Of a stretch of 64,000 nt of DNA, positions 7,923-17,586 are shown in pieces. Each line of letters starts with the position of its first letter. Position 1 is the stretch's first letter. Position numbers and translations under genes: made by a program. The notes under the pieces are model-generated. The model ran no database searches, was not told the origin of the DNA, and was given only the letters and a program-made list of their open reading frames with translations. The stretch is from Thermoplasmata archaeon (lineage in GTDB: Archaea; Thermoplasmatota; Thermoplasmata; Lutacidiplasmatales; UBA184), in contig JAJYXQ010000043.1 in the NCBI GenBank assembly GCA_021796385.1, positions 66,202 through 130,201 of the forward strand, given 5' to 3'.

Positions 7923-9653
7923 TTGAGCCCCGGTTCGAAGGTTCAGTCCCCGTCGACGCCAGGACCGGGTCCTCTCACTAAGTTGGTCCAGCTTCCGCGA
8001 CAGAGCCTGGGCCTGGTGGTGGACCGGATCCGGCACTGGGACCCGTGGTTCCGGAACGTCGTCCTTGCCATGGCGGTGTACGCCTTCCTCTATTCAGTGA
8101 TCTCCTCTCTGAAGTACCTTACGTTCAACACGTTCGCCTGGGACCTCGGGATCTACAATCAGGTCATGTACTCCCTCGTGAACGGCCATGGTTTCCATTA
8201 CACCGTAGAATATTTTATCAACCCAAGCGGGAACTACATGGCGCAGCACTTTGCCCCGGACCTGCTTCTCATCGCTCCGATCTATGCGCTGTATCCATCG
8301 CCCATCACCTTGCTCGTCATACAGAGCATCGTGGTGGCCCTTGGTGCCTACCCGATCTGGCTCATCGCCCGGGCCCGCGGATTCACTCCCCGGTCCTCTG
8401 CGATGCTATCCTGGGCGTATCTCCTTTTCACGCCGGTCTGGGGGGCAAATTGGTACGACTTCCACTTGGAGACCTTCCTCATCGCCGCGATGCTCTTTGC
8501 CGTGTATTTCTGGATGAAGCACCGTTGGATCCTCTTTTGGGCTTCTTTGTGCGTCGCCCTGTTCACGGAGGAGAGCGCGGCCTTCTTCGTCATCTTTTTC
8601 GGGATCACCCTTGTCCTGACCAACCTGGATGCCCTATTGCGCATGTTCCGGCGCCCGGTACGCTTTTTGGTCGAGGGATGGATGCCACTGGTCGTTGTCG
8701 TGGTCGGCACCATATACTTCGTTGGAGTCCGCGCGGTGCAACACGCTCTGAACCCGGTAATCCCTGCCCCCTTTCTTGGCGTGTACGAGGCTTCGTCCAA
8801 TTGGTCGATCCTCGGCATCTCAAACCCCTTGGACCCCCTTCCTTTGCTTGGGTTATTCGTGCACGACCCGGGGCGGATATGGGAGGCTCTCATCTTCGCA
8901 TTCCCCGCTAAATTCCTTTACCTCGCCTTCTTTTTTGTGCCGCTCCTACTGACACCTTTGCGACGGATCTGGTGGCTGATCCCCGGCGTCCCGTGGTTTG
9001 TGGCGATCTTGCTCAGTAACTACCCCCCGTACTATACTTTGGGTTACCAGTATTCCTCTTTCCTGATCCCATGGTTCTTTGTTGCAACGATCCGGGCGCT
9101 GGAGCCCGGCGGCCTCTCTTGGAAGGCCCCTCAGTTCCTTCACCTTCGTTGGGTACCGCGGCGTCTTCGGGGATCCCCGCAAAGGATCGTGCTTGCGATC
9201 CCCACCTTCTTCATCTTGGTGACGTTGCTCCTCGTCGCCGTCCCCACCGCCTCCACAGCGGTCGGTTCCGGACCGGGATTTCAACCCTCATTGGTGTACC
9301 CGAGCATGATCCCCGGAGAACGTTCTTCAGGTATCTGGACCCTCATCGGGCTTATCCCCCCTTCCGCTTCCGTCGTGACCCAAGAGAACCTCTTTCCCGC
9401 GGTCTCTTCTCGGGAAGACGCGTACGTGGTCCCGTACGTCTCTCCCCAATCGGAAGCGTGGGCCCTGGACGCCTCGCACATTCACGGGCCTATACAGTTC
9501 GTTTTGTTCGATCCGGCTTCGGAACCCGGATCATCGATATTCTTGAACGACACCTTCATCGCCCCCGGCGGCTATGAGCTCCGGGGACAAGCTGGCAGCG
9601 CCGTGCTCTACGAGTGGGATTATCATGGGACTGTCAGCGTGATCTCGGTGTGA
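7923..9653 (+). CDS. DUF2079 family polytopic membrane protein 1
   Basis: This 576-residue membrane protein has roughly ten to twelve hydrophobic helices. The N-terminal signature (FNTFAWDLGIYNQVMYSLVNG, then a QHFAPDLLLIAPIYAL segment) is that of DUF2079, a family related to the GT-C/PMT glycosyltransferases. The C-terminal 130 residues are predicted extracytoplasmic. The family is thought to transfer sugars from lipid-linked donors, but this is inference. The TTG start has a GGAGGT directly adjacent, which is odd spacing. The upstream in-frame stop at 7884 leaves no better ATG before the first helix. It opens a six-gene plus-strand cluster. Confidence 0.75.
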   Translation: MSPGSKVQSPSTPGPGPLTKLVQLPRQSLGLVVDRIRHWDPWFRNVVLAMAVYAFLYSVISSLKYLTFNTFAWDLGIYNQVMYSLVNGHGFHYTVEYFINPSGNYMAQHFAPDLLLIAPIYALYPSPITLLVIQSIVVALGAYPIWLIARARGFTPRSSAMLSWAYLLFTPVWGANWYDFHLETFLIAAMLFAVYFWMKHRWILFWASLCVALFTEESAAFFVIFFGITLVLTNLDALLRMFRRPVRFLVEGWMPLVVVVVGTIYFVGVRAVQHALNPVIPAPFLGVYEASSNWSILGISNPLDPLPLLGLFVHDPGRIWEALIFAFPAKFLYLAFFFVPLLLTPLRRIWWLIPGVPWFVAILLSNYPPYYTLGYQYSSFLIPWFFVATIRALEPGGLSWKAPQFLHLRWVPRRLRGSPQRIVLAIPTFFILVTLLLVAVPTASTAVGSGPGFQPSLVYPSMIPGERSSGIWTLIGLIPPSASVVTQENLFPAVSSREDAYVVPYVSPQSEAWALDASHIHGPIQFVLFDPASEPGSSIFLNDTFIAPGGYELRGQAGSAVLYEWDYHGTVSVISV

Positions 9654-9675
9654 GAGGCGACGACCGCGGTTCAAG

Positions 9676-10827
9676 ATGAAGGTACTTCTGACCACAATGG
9701 CCCTCGGCCTCGGGGGAGGCACGGACCTCGTGGTCTTGGACGCCGCTCGAGCCATTCAAAGCCGCGGACATACGGTCGAACTGCATACGGTGGACCCAAC
9801 CGATTGGGGATCGCTTGGAAGGACCTTCCCCGAAGTAGCCCGCTTGCCAGAGGTCGCCTGGCTTTCTCGCAGGGAAGCTCAGGCTCGCCACCCCCCTTCC
9901 TGGTTGCAAAGGGTACGATGGTATCGGCGGATTCTCTCGAGATTGTGGCACGAACGACGAGGCTGCCTCATTGTGAATCTCAATGGGGACATTCTTCCCG
10001 CCCCGGCCCACCTGACCTGCGTTTACTTTCCTCTCGCTGCATCGGAGAAATGGCCGGAAGCGAGTCCATGGCGGTCTTCCCTGAGCCGCCGAGTTATCCC
10101 ACCACTGCTCCGCCTAGAGAATCGACGGTCGCTCCGGCAGGCCCATACCCGGATCGTAGCCATCTCCACCTACACGCAGGAGGCGGTCCGTGCAGCCTGG
10201 GGTGTCCCTTCCACGGTCGTTCACCCGCCCGTGCAACTCTTCCTTCCCGAACCTCCTCCGGGGACACGGGCGAACGCGATCGTCACCGTGGCCTCATTCC
10301 GACACCGTAAACGGCTCGACCGGGTCCTGGAGGTGGCCCGCCTGGTCCCCGACGCCCGCTTCTCTTTGCTGGGGGCGAGTGGACCCGAGAGTGGCCCTAT
10401 CTTGGCCGACCTCCAAACAACCGCCGCCAAGGAAGGTTTCACAGCCCGGATGACATTTGGACTGGATGCCCCGCGGGCGGAGGTGGAGGGACAACTCTGG
10501 AAAAGCAAGATATATCTTCATCCGACCCCTCATGAGCACTTCGGAATCTCTTTGGTAGAAGCGATGCAGGCGGGTTGCGTGCCTGTGATCCCACGTTCCG
10601 GAGGACAATGGACGGACATTTTGGAAGCTAAGGATGGGATCTGGGGGTATGGGTATGACACCCCCGAAGAGGCGGCCACCCGCATACGGTCAGTCCTCGA
10701 GGATGATTCGCTCCAGCGCCGCATGAGTGCCCGAGCCCAGGAACGGGGACTTCAGTTCTCCCGTGATCGATTCCGAGAACGATTCCTGAACGTGTTCGAG
10801 GAGGTGGTTTCCTCTGCCACACACTGA
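9676..10827 (+). CDS. Glycosyltransferase family 4 (group 1)
   Basis: This is a cytosolic GT-B enzyme of 383 residues. The N-terminal glycine-rich motif (LGLGGGTDLVV) and the C-terminal donor-binding motif (PHEHFGISLVEAMQAGCVPVIPRSGG), with its E-x7-E type spacing, identify GT4. The latter motif resembles ALG11-type mannosyltransferases. It probably adds a sugar from a nucleotide donor to a lipid-linked or surface glycan. The gene sits 22 nt after the DUF2079 gene and 16 nt before a GT2 gene, consistent with one operon. Confidence 0.85.
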   Translation: MKVLLTTMALGLGGGTDLVVLDAARAIQSRGHTVELHTVDPTDWGSLGRTFPEVARLPEVAWLSRREAQARHPPSWLQRVRWYRRILSRLWHERRGCLIVNLNGDILPAPAHLTCVYFPLAASEKWPEASPWRSSLSRRVIPPLLRLENRRSLRQAHTRIVAISTYTQEAVRAAWGVPSTVVHPPVQLFLPEPPPGTRANAIVTVASFRHRKRLDRVLEVARLVPDARFSLLGASGPESGPILADLQTTAAKEGFTARMTFGLDAPRAEVEGQLWKSKIYLHPTPHEHFGISLVEAMQAGCVPVIPRSGGQWTDILEAKDGIWGYGYDTPEEAATRIRSVLEDDSLQRRMSARAQERGLQFSRDRFRERFLNVFEEVVSSATH

Positions 10828-10843
10828 TCTCTCCCAACCCAAG

Positions 10844-11923
10844 GTGACCATCCTCATCGTGAACTGGAACGGAAAACGGTTCCTAAAGGGCCTCTTCGAA
10901 TCTTTGGCGTCGACCACCTACGAGAATTATGAGATCCTTATCGTGGACAACGGGTCAACCGAAGGGGATGGGGAAATTCTTCGACAGATGGCCGATCGGT
11001 ACTCGAACCTTCGGCTGGTATGCCTTGCGTCGAACCTGGGATTTGCCGGAGGGAACAACGTGGGCCTCCGACAACTCCCCCCCGATACCCGATATGTCTG
11101 CTTCCTGAACAGCGATGTCCTCGTGGAACCCGGGTGGTTGGAACCCCTTGTGACATTTCTGGAGGAGCATCCGGATGCCGGAATCGTGCAGCCGAAGCTT
11201 CTGCGTCCAGAGAACCACCGGAAGATCGACCGGGCCGTCCTCACAGTCGACCGGCTCGGCTACGACGTCTACGACATCTTCACGGACCGCGAGGACGGGC
11301 CTGACCTCGACGCTCCGTGTCCGGTGTTCTCCGTCTCCGGGGCTGCATTCCTGGTCCGCCGCAGCCTCCTCGATCAGGTGAGCTTCGGCCCTGACGTGTT
11401 CGATCCTTCGTACTTCACGTACTTTGAAGAGACCGATCTTTGTTGGCGGGCGCGACTGACGGGTGCGCAGATTTGGTTCTGCCCTGCCTCACGGGTGTAT
11501 CACTACCGGGGAGGTGCCACGCGCCCCACCGGGGCCATTCCCCCACCGCTCGTATTCCACCACACCAAGAACCGCCTCTCGTCCCTGCTCAAGAATTACT
11601 CATTGGGGAATGTCGCCCTATGGCTTCCCCTCCTCGTAGGCTGCGAGTCCTTCCGCGCCCTCGCCACTACGGGGCGGAATCGAGACCACTCTCGGGAGAT
11701 CCTCCGGGGGATCCGGTGGGTCTTCGACCAATGGGACGAGATCATGTTGCGCAGAGAGTTCGTGCAACGAAACCTTCGTAAGGTCTCGGACCGACAGGCC
11801 CTCAAGCTGATGGCCCTTCCGAATCCCTTGCGACTGCTCAGGAACTTTGGAAAGGTCTATCAGCCCACCAAGATCCCTATCCGTCCGCTGACCGATAAGC
11901 CCAGCACAATCCGGAGCCCATGA
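10844..11923 (+). CDS. Glycosyltransferase family 2, rhamnosyltransferase-like
   Basis: This GT-A fold enzyme of 359 residues starts at a GTG with the typical strand MTILIVNWNGKRFL. Visible motifs are DNGSTEGDG (nucleotide binding), GFAGGNNVGL, a metal-binding acidic motif in FLNSDVLVEPGW and the C-terminal EETDLCWRARLTG, where an acidic residue acts as base. This set is typical of the WbbL/RfbF-like subgroup that adds deoxysugars to surface glycans. The stop overlaps the next gene (ATGA). Confidence 0.85.
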   Translation: MTILIVNWNGKRFLKGLFESLASTTYENYEILIVDNGSTEGDGEILRQMADRYSNLRLVCLASNLGFAGGNNVGLRQLPPDTRYVCFLNSDVLVEPGWLEPLVTFLEEHPDAGIVQPKLLRPENHRKIDRAVLTVDRLGYDVYDIFTDREDGPDLDAPCPVFSVSGAAFLVRRSLLDQVSFGPDVFDPSYFTYFEETDLCWRARLTGAQIWFCPASRVYHYRGGATRPTGAIPPPLVFHHTKNRLSSLLKNYSLGNVALWLPLLVGCESFRALATTGRNRDHSREILRGIRWVFDQWDEIMLRREFVQRNLRKVSDRQALKLMALPNPLRLLRNFGKVYQPTKIPIRPLTDKPSTIRSP

Positions 11924-14247
11924 GTCCGGTGCATTCCTCTTCCAGATCTGGCATCGTGTCATGGCTCCGCGCCGGATCCATTTTGCGAGGGCAGGGCATA
12001 TCCCGGAGGTTCGTCCAAAAGGCCCGGGCTATCCTCACTCCACCGGTATTGATACTTCTAGCCGCTACCGTCCTATACACCGCCTATTGGTCCTGGGTGT
12101 CCATCGCAAAGTTCTACGCGTTGAACGCGTCGATCTACGACCTCGGTGTGAATGCGGAGTCCCTTTGGGCCGTCTTCAATTTACCATGGTCCCCAGGCCA
12201 GGTCCTCTTCCAGGTCACCTTTGCCGGATGGGTCTTCGTGGCCTCCCCCCTCATCCTGTTTCGGAGCTACCCGCTTTTGCTGGTCGTGCAATCCGCGGTC
12301 CTTGCCGCACCGGTTTTCCCACTTTATGGAGCCGCTCGGCGTCTTCTCGGACGTAGCTGGATCGCCTTTCTCCTCGCCATCGGTTATCTCCTATACTTCC
12401 CGTTGGCGGGGGTCAATTGGTTCGACTTCCACTTCGAAGCCTTCTTCCCGCTGCTCTTCCTCACGGGGTACTATTGCTATGTAACGAAGCATTGGCGATG
12501 GGCGGCGATTTTCTTGCTCCTGTCAGGAACCGTGGCCTACCTCTACATGCTCTATCCCTTGCTCTTCGCACTGATCATCCCCTTGGAATTGGTCTACGAC
12601 GGAGTTGCGGTCCGATCCTGGTTCCACGACCCTCGTGGGCGGCTGGCTCTCATGCTGGGGGGGGTGGCATTGATATTCCTTGGCATCGCCATGAGTTTCG
12701 GAGGTTCTGGGGTCGATCAGGCGACCGGAGGCTACCTCCATGATGCCTCACGAGGGATAACGGTCAATCTGGATACGAAGGTCCTCACCCTCTTTCTGTT
12801 GCTCTCACCGTTGCTCTTCCTTCCAGTCTTTTCGGTGCGGGGGGTGGTCCTCTCGACCCCCTTCTTGTACCTCTTGTTCAACGTGAACTTTCCTCCATTC
12901 GAGTATCCCGCCCTACTATCCCATCAGTATGTCACTCTCATTGTGCCGTTCCTTTGGATGGGCACAATGGAGGGTTTACGGTGGATCCTGCCTGCAAGGA
13001 AGATATCACAGGACTCGGGTCGGTGGGATATGGGGAAGGTGCGAAGTCGGGGATTGCACTCGACATTGCGCCCGGACTACTTCATACCCGTGGCAATGGT
13101 CGTCCTGCTCAGTTCTTCCGCCATGGTCTTTGAGCCGTACGGTCCCTGGAATCGATACACGACCGCCTCCTTCGACCTCGCCAACGCAACCTCGGTGAAC
13201 CTATCCCTCTTCAACGACGTCTCCGAAGTTCTGTCGATGATCCCGCCGAGCAACCCCAATGTCCTGTTGCAGTACAATCTGCCGCAGGCACTGCCAGGCC
13301 GTTGGGGGGACCCACCCATCCTCCCCGGTTTCGTCGGTCCTGAGATCACCCGCACGGACATGGTCAACAACACTTTCCCTTGCTCACAAAGCCCGGACTG
13401 TGTGGTGCACATCGACTATGCCGTTGCTGACCTCACGCATCCCGCCTACTTCGTGAACCCGATGGAACCGGGATTCCCGGGAATGGCGACCCTTCTTCAC
13501 GACCTCCTCGGATCTGGATTCTATGGGGTCGAGGCAGACCTGGCCGGTATCGTATTAGTGACCCGAGGATTCCATGGGCCTCCGCTCCGTTTTGCTCCCT
13601 TCGACCGGACCATTCCCGCGACGTCGTTCGTTATGGGCCCGAACATGACCGCCGAGCAGGGAGTGTATTGCACGAACAACTTCAGTAGCCCCGTCGGGAA
13701 TTCTTATGCCGGCACCACATTATGGTTCGGACCGTACCTTTCACTCGCACCCGGCTCGTACATGGCGAACTTCTCGCTGTACACTAATGACAATCGTTCT
13801 CCGAATTTCATGACGCTCGATGTTGCGGGAGATTCGGGGCTCGATATCGTGAAGATCGTTCCCGTGCGCAGCAGCCTTCTCATCCAAGGGCAGTGGACCA
13901 CGATACCGGTCCAGTTCAACCTGAGCAATTTCCTCGCTCAGGTCGAGTTCCGAGGTTACACACAGAACTGGTCTGGGACACGGTGTCTTTCCAAGGTCTC
14001 ACTGGTCCAATTGAATGCGACGATACCCATGACCGTTCCGACACAGCCCCGAGCCGCCCTGGGGCCAGACAAGGTTGCTCCTCACGTCCGCTCCTTCCAC
14101 CAGACCGCCAACATCATACCCGTACCCAACCGAAAAGGGCTGCCAAACCCTCCGCTTTTTCACACTCGACCGGGCCGTTGCCGGATAGGGTCACCGTATC
14201 CGTCAGCCGAAAAAAGAGTAACAGACCGGCGGATCCCCATGTGGTGA
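11920..14247 (+). CDS. DUF2079 family polytopic membrane protein 2 with extracytoplasmic domain
   Basis: This 775-residue paralogue of the first DUF2079 protein has the same signature (LNASIYDLGVNAESLWAVF and VNWFDFHFEAFFPL). About ten membrane helices are followed by a roughly 350-residue outer domain rich in Asn-x-Ser/Thr sequons, whose last part looks like a beta-sandwich. The final 65-70 residues are basic and proline-rich with no apparent fold, so a lost stop or an old frameshift near the 3' end is possible. It overlaps the preceding GT2 gene by 4 nt. The role in glycan transfer is inferred from family and neighbours. Confidence 0.72.
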   Translation: MSPVHSSSRSGIVSWLRAGSILRGQGISRRFVQKARAILTPPVLILLAATVLYTAYWSWVSIAKFYALNASIYDLGVNAESLWAVFNLPWSPGQVLFQVTFAGWVFVASPLILFRSYPLLLVVQSAVLAAPVFPLYGAARRLLGRSWIAFLLAIGYLLYFPLAGVNWFDFHFEAFFPLLFLTGYYCYVTKHWRWAAIFLLLSGTVAYLYMLYPLLFALIIPLELVYDGVAVRSWFHDPRGRLALMLGGVALIFLGIAMSFGGSGVDQATGGYLHDASRGITVNLDTKVLTLFLLLSPLLFLPVFSVRGVVLSTPFLYLLFNVNFPPFEYPALLSHQYVTLIVPFLWMGTMEGLRWILPARKISQDSGRWDMGKVRSRGLHSTLRPDYFIPVAMVVLLSSSAMVFEPYGPWNRYTTASFDLANATSVNLSLFNDVSEVLSMIPPSNPNVLLQYNLPQALPGRWGDPPILPGFVGPEITRTDMVNNTFPCSQSPDCVVHIDYAVADLTHPAYFVNPMEPGFPGMATLLHDLLGSGFYGVEADLAGIVLVTRGFHGPPLRFAPFDRTIPATSFVMGPNMTAEQGVYCTNNFSSPVGNSYAGTTLWFGPYLSLAPGSYMANFSLYTNDNRSPNFMTLDVAGDSGLDIVKIVPVRSSLLIQGQWTTIPVQFNLSNFLAQVEFRGYTQNWSGTRCLSKVSLVQLNATIPMTVPTQPRAALGPDKVAPHVRSFHQTANIIPVPNRKGLPNPPLFHTRPGRCRIGSPYPSAEKRVTDRRIPMW

Positions 14248-14263
14248 ACATGAGGGGGTAGAT

Positions 14264-16225
14264 TTGTCGATTGCCACTTCGCCTAAGGACCCCTTGGCAG
14301 GCGGGGTCAAATCCACTCCCACCAGACCGAGCACGTTGGCCGGAGGCGCTGGCCTTTCGCGAGAGAGGAGCCCAGGATCTTGGCAACGCCTCTTGACCCT
14401 GACGGAAACCGGGAAGCGTTGGCTCCGCACCTCCGCAGGCGGCCGGGTATGGATCTTCTTCCTGACGGCTTTCGTTGTGCTCAGCTTGGCGCTCATCCCG
14501 TTCATTCTCTTACCCCCCGCACAGAACAGCCAGAGCGTGACCAACAGTTGGGGGACGTTCTCGCTTTCCCCGACCGACATCTACAACCCGGGGAATCTCC
14601 AGTTCTATCCGACTCTAAACCTGACCGCGATCCTCAACGTGCCCTTCAATGGCACCGTCACAATCTACCAACTCAACGGATCGAGCAGTCCCCCCAGTCC
14701 CGCAGAATCGATCGAGTCCTTTGCACAAAGTGCTAGTAGCTATTTCACCCGCACCCTCCATGCATCCTGGCTCCGTCATGGCACCGACCCGCTCGCTGTC
14801 GCTTTGAACGGCTCGGTCGCGGCTATCTTCCTTGTCACGGTCAACACGGACCCGGGGATCCCCTGGTTGGACGTGGGGGCGTTGGCCGTTCCCGTGCTCT
14901 TTGCCATGGGTGTTTGGCTCGCGCCTGTACGACCCCGATGGATGCTGTTCGGATCGGTCCCGCTCTTCATCATAGCGGCTGCGTTCTTCGGTCAACGTTA
15001 CGACATGTTCTTCATGCTCAGCTCCGGGGTACGTTCGCTGCACCAAGTGAACCCGTTCGTTCCCTCTTCCGCTCTCCCTGCCTACCTCAAATGGATCTAT
15101 CCTCCCTTGTACGTCCCCTATAGCGAACTGAGTGGCCTTTTCTACCACTACGGGCTCGGGTTGCCACTTCCCGCCAATACAGCGCTCAACTATCCAGGGG
15201 CGTCTCAAGGCGATCCCTACTCGGCCTGGAAGACGTTCGCCCCTCCTCAGCTGCCGGCCTATTATCTCATCCTGAAGCTTCCGATGATCGCCGCGACACT
15301 GGGAACGTACTTCCTTCTAGCCCGCAAGTTCCGGGTCCCCGGAGCCGAGAAGCTTTGGCTCCTCAATCCGTTCGTGGTCTTGATCGGTGCCGCATGGGGC
15401 CAGTTGGATGTGTTGGCAGTGGCTTGTATGGGCCTTTCCCTGTGGTGCTTGCAAAAGAACGACACCCTTACTGCCTCGACCTTTGCCGCAGTCGGTGGAG
15501 CCATCAAGTTCTTCCCGGCCCTCCTCCTTCCCTTCATCCTGATCCAGAGCCGACGGAAGGGGCGCGACCTGTTGCCCATCGCGGGAGTCGTCGCGCTTTC
15601 GCTGGGGATATACTGGGCGGCGGGTTCGGTCACCGGGGCGCTCGGGATCCTTATCGGTACCAATGCCCAACCCACCGCTCTGGGGACCTTCTTTGCGAGC
15701 GGCCTCTCCTGGCAGATCTTGCTCCCCGTGACCCAGTTCCCGCCGCTCCTCTTGTACGTGTTCGGCCCGTTCTACCTCTACCAGATTTGGAGCTTTGCCC
15801 GCACTCACCGAAACATCGTCCCGATCCTCATCGAGCTCTTCCTCGTTTTCTACCTGACGTACAATATGGTCAACTCGCAGTACTTCATCTACATCGTTTT
15901 CCTTTTCCTCGTTGCGAAGGACGGACGGAGCGCACTCATCTTCTCGCTGCTCCCGGCGGTTTACCTGTGGTTGACGCAGAGCCTTACTTACTTCGTCAAC
16001 CCCTCGCTCTCGTACTGGTACTTTTCCTCACCGGTCGGACAGGCAGAACAAATGCAGGTCGTTGCAGTGGCCCATGCCCACCTCGTCTGGGTCCTAGCCC
16101 TTGCGGCTACCGCCATATACTTGTGGCGCCTGCTACGTTCCGAAGGAATCCATGCGATTGGAAGAGACCTGCGTCGCGCTCTTCGCCTACAACGACCAGG
16201 AGAGGCTGGAACGCATCGTACCTGA
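14264..16225 (+). CDS. GT-C fold membrane glycosyltransferase, GT87/mannosyltransferase-like
   Basis: This polytopic protein of 653 residues has a basic cytoplasmic N-terminus, a first helix near residues 63-85, a roughly 120-residue outer loop with several sequons, and then about ten helices. The segment FGQRYDMFFMLSSGVRSL and the later WLLNPFVVLIGAAWGQLDVLAV resemble polyprenol-phosphate-mannose dependent GT-C enzymes, in which short acidic motifs and the WGQLD-type element recur. The start is TTG with GGGGGT upstream. The gene's end overlaps the following GT2 gene by about 74 nt. Confidence 0.7.
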   Translation: MSIATSPKDPLAGGVKSTPTRPSTLAGGAGLSRERSPGSWQRLLTLTETGKRWLRTSAGGRVWIFFLTAFVVLSLALIPFILLPPAQNSQSVTNSWGTFSLSPTDIYNPGNLQFYPTLNLTAILNVPFNGTVTIYQLNGSSSPPSPAESIESFAQSASSYFTRTLHASWLRHGTDPLAVALNGSVAAIFLVTVNTDPGIPWLDVGALAVPVLFAMGVWLAPVRPRWMLFGSVPLFIIAAAFFGQRYDMFFMLSSGVRSLHQVNPFVPSSALPAYLKWIYPPLYVPYSELSGLFYHYGLGLPLPANTALNYPGASQGDPYSAWKTFAPPQLPAYYLILKLPMIAATLGTYFLLARKFRVPGAEKLWLLNPFVVLIGAAWGQLDVLAVACMGLSLWCLQKNDTLTASTFAAVGGAIKFFPALLLPFILIQSRRKGRDLLPIAGVVALSLGIYWAAGSVTGALGILIGTNAQPTALGTFFASGLSWQILLPVTQFPPLLLYVFGPFYLYQIWSFARTHRNIVPILIELFLVFYLTYNMVNSQYFIYIVFLFLVAKDGRSALIFSLLPAVYLWLTQSLTYFVNPSLSYWYFSSPVGQAEQMQVVAVAHAHLVWVLALAATAIYLWRLLRSEGIHAIGRDLRRALRLQRPGEAGTHRT

Positions 16226-17096
16226 GGTCCTCCGTTCGGGGGTCGGCCGGCTCGTCGTGGCCGTCGAAGGGGACCCTTCCCAAGCCGACTATCTTTTCCG
16301 GCTCCGCGATCCCCGCCTGGTCGTTTCGTACCTCCCCGGGCGTGAGGGAAAGGCCCGGGCTTACAACCGTATCCTTCCCTTGCTCGAGGGTGCCCCGATT
16401 GTTTTTCTCGTCTCCGCAGATGTTACTCTCCAGGCGGAGATCTTCGCTGAGGTGCTCCGACTCTTCGAAGACCCACAAATGGGCGTAGTCGTGCCTCGGG
16501 TCCAACCTTCACCGACAGGTACCCTTGCCGGAGGGGTCGGAAAGCTGCTCTGGGATCTCCATGATCTGCAGTTGAGCGCGCTATCCGATGGGTCCCGCAA
16601 CGTGCATGGCGGCGAATTCGTCGCGATCCGTGGGGAACTCCTCGTGCCCTTTCCTGAGGACCTGATTAATGATGATGCGTACTTATGCGTCCATGCGATC
16701 AAGCAGGGTTTTCGACTCCACTACGCCCGAGAGGTCGTCGTGCAGAACGAGGTGCCTCGTACGTTGAAGGAACTTTTCAACCAACGACGGAGGGTCAGCT
16801 ATGGGCATTGGCAACTTTCGCATATGGGGTACCGGCCTGCGATCCTGACCCACATGCTTACGGATGACCTGAGGGCGGCACTCCGGATCCTGACCAGGTC
16901 GGTACGAACCTATCCAGAAGACCTGCCCTACATGCCCGTTCTTCTCCTGGAAGAGTCTTACGCGGTCCTTTTGTCCCGAGGGGACCGAAAAGGGGAGATC
17001 GACCACACAAAATGGACGATGGTACCCCGGGTCACTTCACCGGATAGTCGAACGGAAGCCGTTCCCCCGGGTACTTCACATCCTCGTACGCGGTGA
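16152..17096 (+). CDS. Glycosyltransferase family 2
   Basis: This GT-A fold enzyme has about 314 residues from the chosen ATG (MRLEETCVALFAYNDQ). The ORF-track start at 16101 lies deeper in the preceding gene. The nucleotide-binding region is VVAVEGDPSQAD, the metal site probably lies in VFLVSADVTLQ, and the acceptor region contains INDDAYLCVHAIKQGF and the QRRRVSYGHWQL motif common to processive and N-acetylglucosaminyl GT2 enzymes. No membrane helix is obvious. It ends the glycosylation cluster and overlaps the convergent membrane protein gene by 65 nt. Confidence 0.8.
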   Translation: MRLEETCVALFAYNDQERLERIVPEVLRSGVGRLVVAVEGDPSQADYLFRLRDPRLVVSYLPGREGKARAYNRILPLLEGAPIVFLVSADVTLQAEIFAEVLRLFEDPQMGVVVPRVQPSPTGTLAGGVGKLLWDLHDLQLSALSDGSRNVHGGEFVAIRGELLVPFPEDLINDDAYLCVHAIKQGFRLHYAREVVVQNEVPRTLKELFNQRRRVSYGHWQLSHMGYRPAILTHMLTDDLRAALRILTRSVRTYPEDLPYMPVLLLEESYAVLLSRGDRKGEIDHTKWTMVPRVTSPDSRTEAVPPGTSHPRTR

Positions 17097-17586
17097 TCAA
17101 CGCCGCGATCATGGCGAGCGCCGTGCCGATCAAGAAGAGATAGATCGTTCCGGAATAGTCGAACATGATCGAGACGCTTCCCGAGGAAAAGCCGATCGAA
17201 GCCATCAGAATCGCGTTCCATGCGATGAGCAGAACATACCCTACCTTGACGACCGCCCGGAAGAACCAGATGGGGCCAAACCAACGGGTGGGTTTCGCAA
17301 TGTGCCGCGCTCCGGTAAGAAGGGACAAGACGATTCCCAAGTCGATGAGGGCTTGGAAAGGGAGGTCCGAGTGGACCGAAATGCCGCTGGAAGATGACCC
17401 CGAGAAATGCCCGAGCAACTGGAAGACGAAATAGGGGACGACGGCAAAGAAGAAGAGGGACCAGAGCGTCTTCAACACGCCGACGGTATACAACCAGGGA
17501 GGGGAAGGGCGACGGAAAGGCAGCCATGCCCCGTCCGGCGACGAAACAAGGGTCGGTGGCGGAGACGATGGGTACGCTGCAGTCAT
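17032..17586 (-). CDS. Hypothetical membrane protein, about four helices
   Basis: I do not recognise this family. The protein has 184 residues with hydrophobic segments near residues 35-60, 85-100, 115-135 and 145-165 and short polar ends. The ATG overlaps the end of the preceding gene, making it the last of a three-gene minus-strand unit of membrane-associated proteins. Its 3' end overlaps the convergent glycosyltransferase by 65 nt. A structural role in the envelope is only a guess. Confidence 0.6.
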   Translation of the reverse strand: MTAAYPSSPPPTLVSSPDGAWLPFRRPSPPWLYTVGVLKTLWSLFFFAVVPYFVFQLLGHFSGSSSSGISVHSDLPFQALIDLGIVLSLLTGARHIAKPTRWFGPIWFFRAVVKVGYVLLIAWNAILMASIGFSSGSVSIMFDYSGTIYLFLIGTALAMIAALITAYEDVKYPGERLPFDYPVK

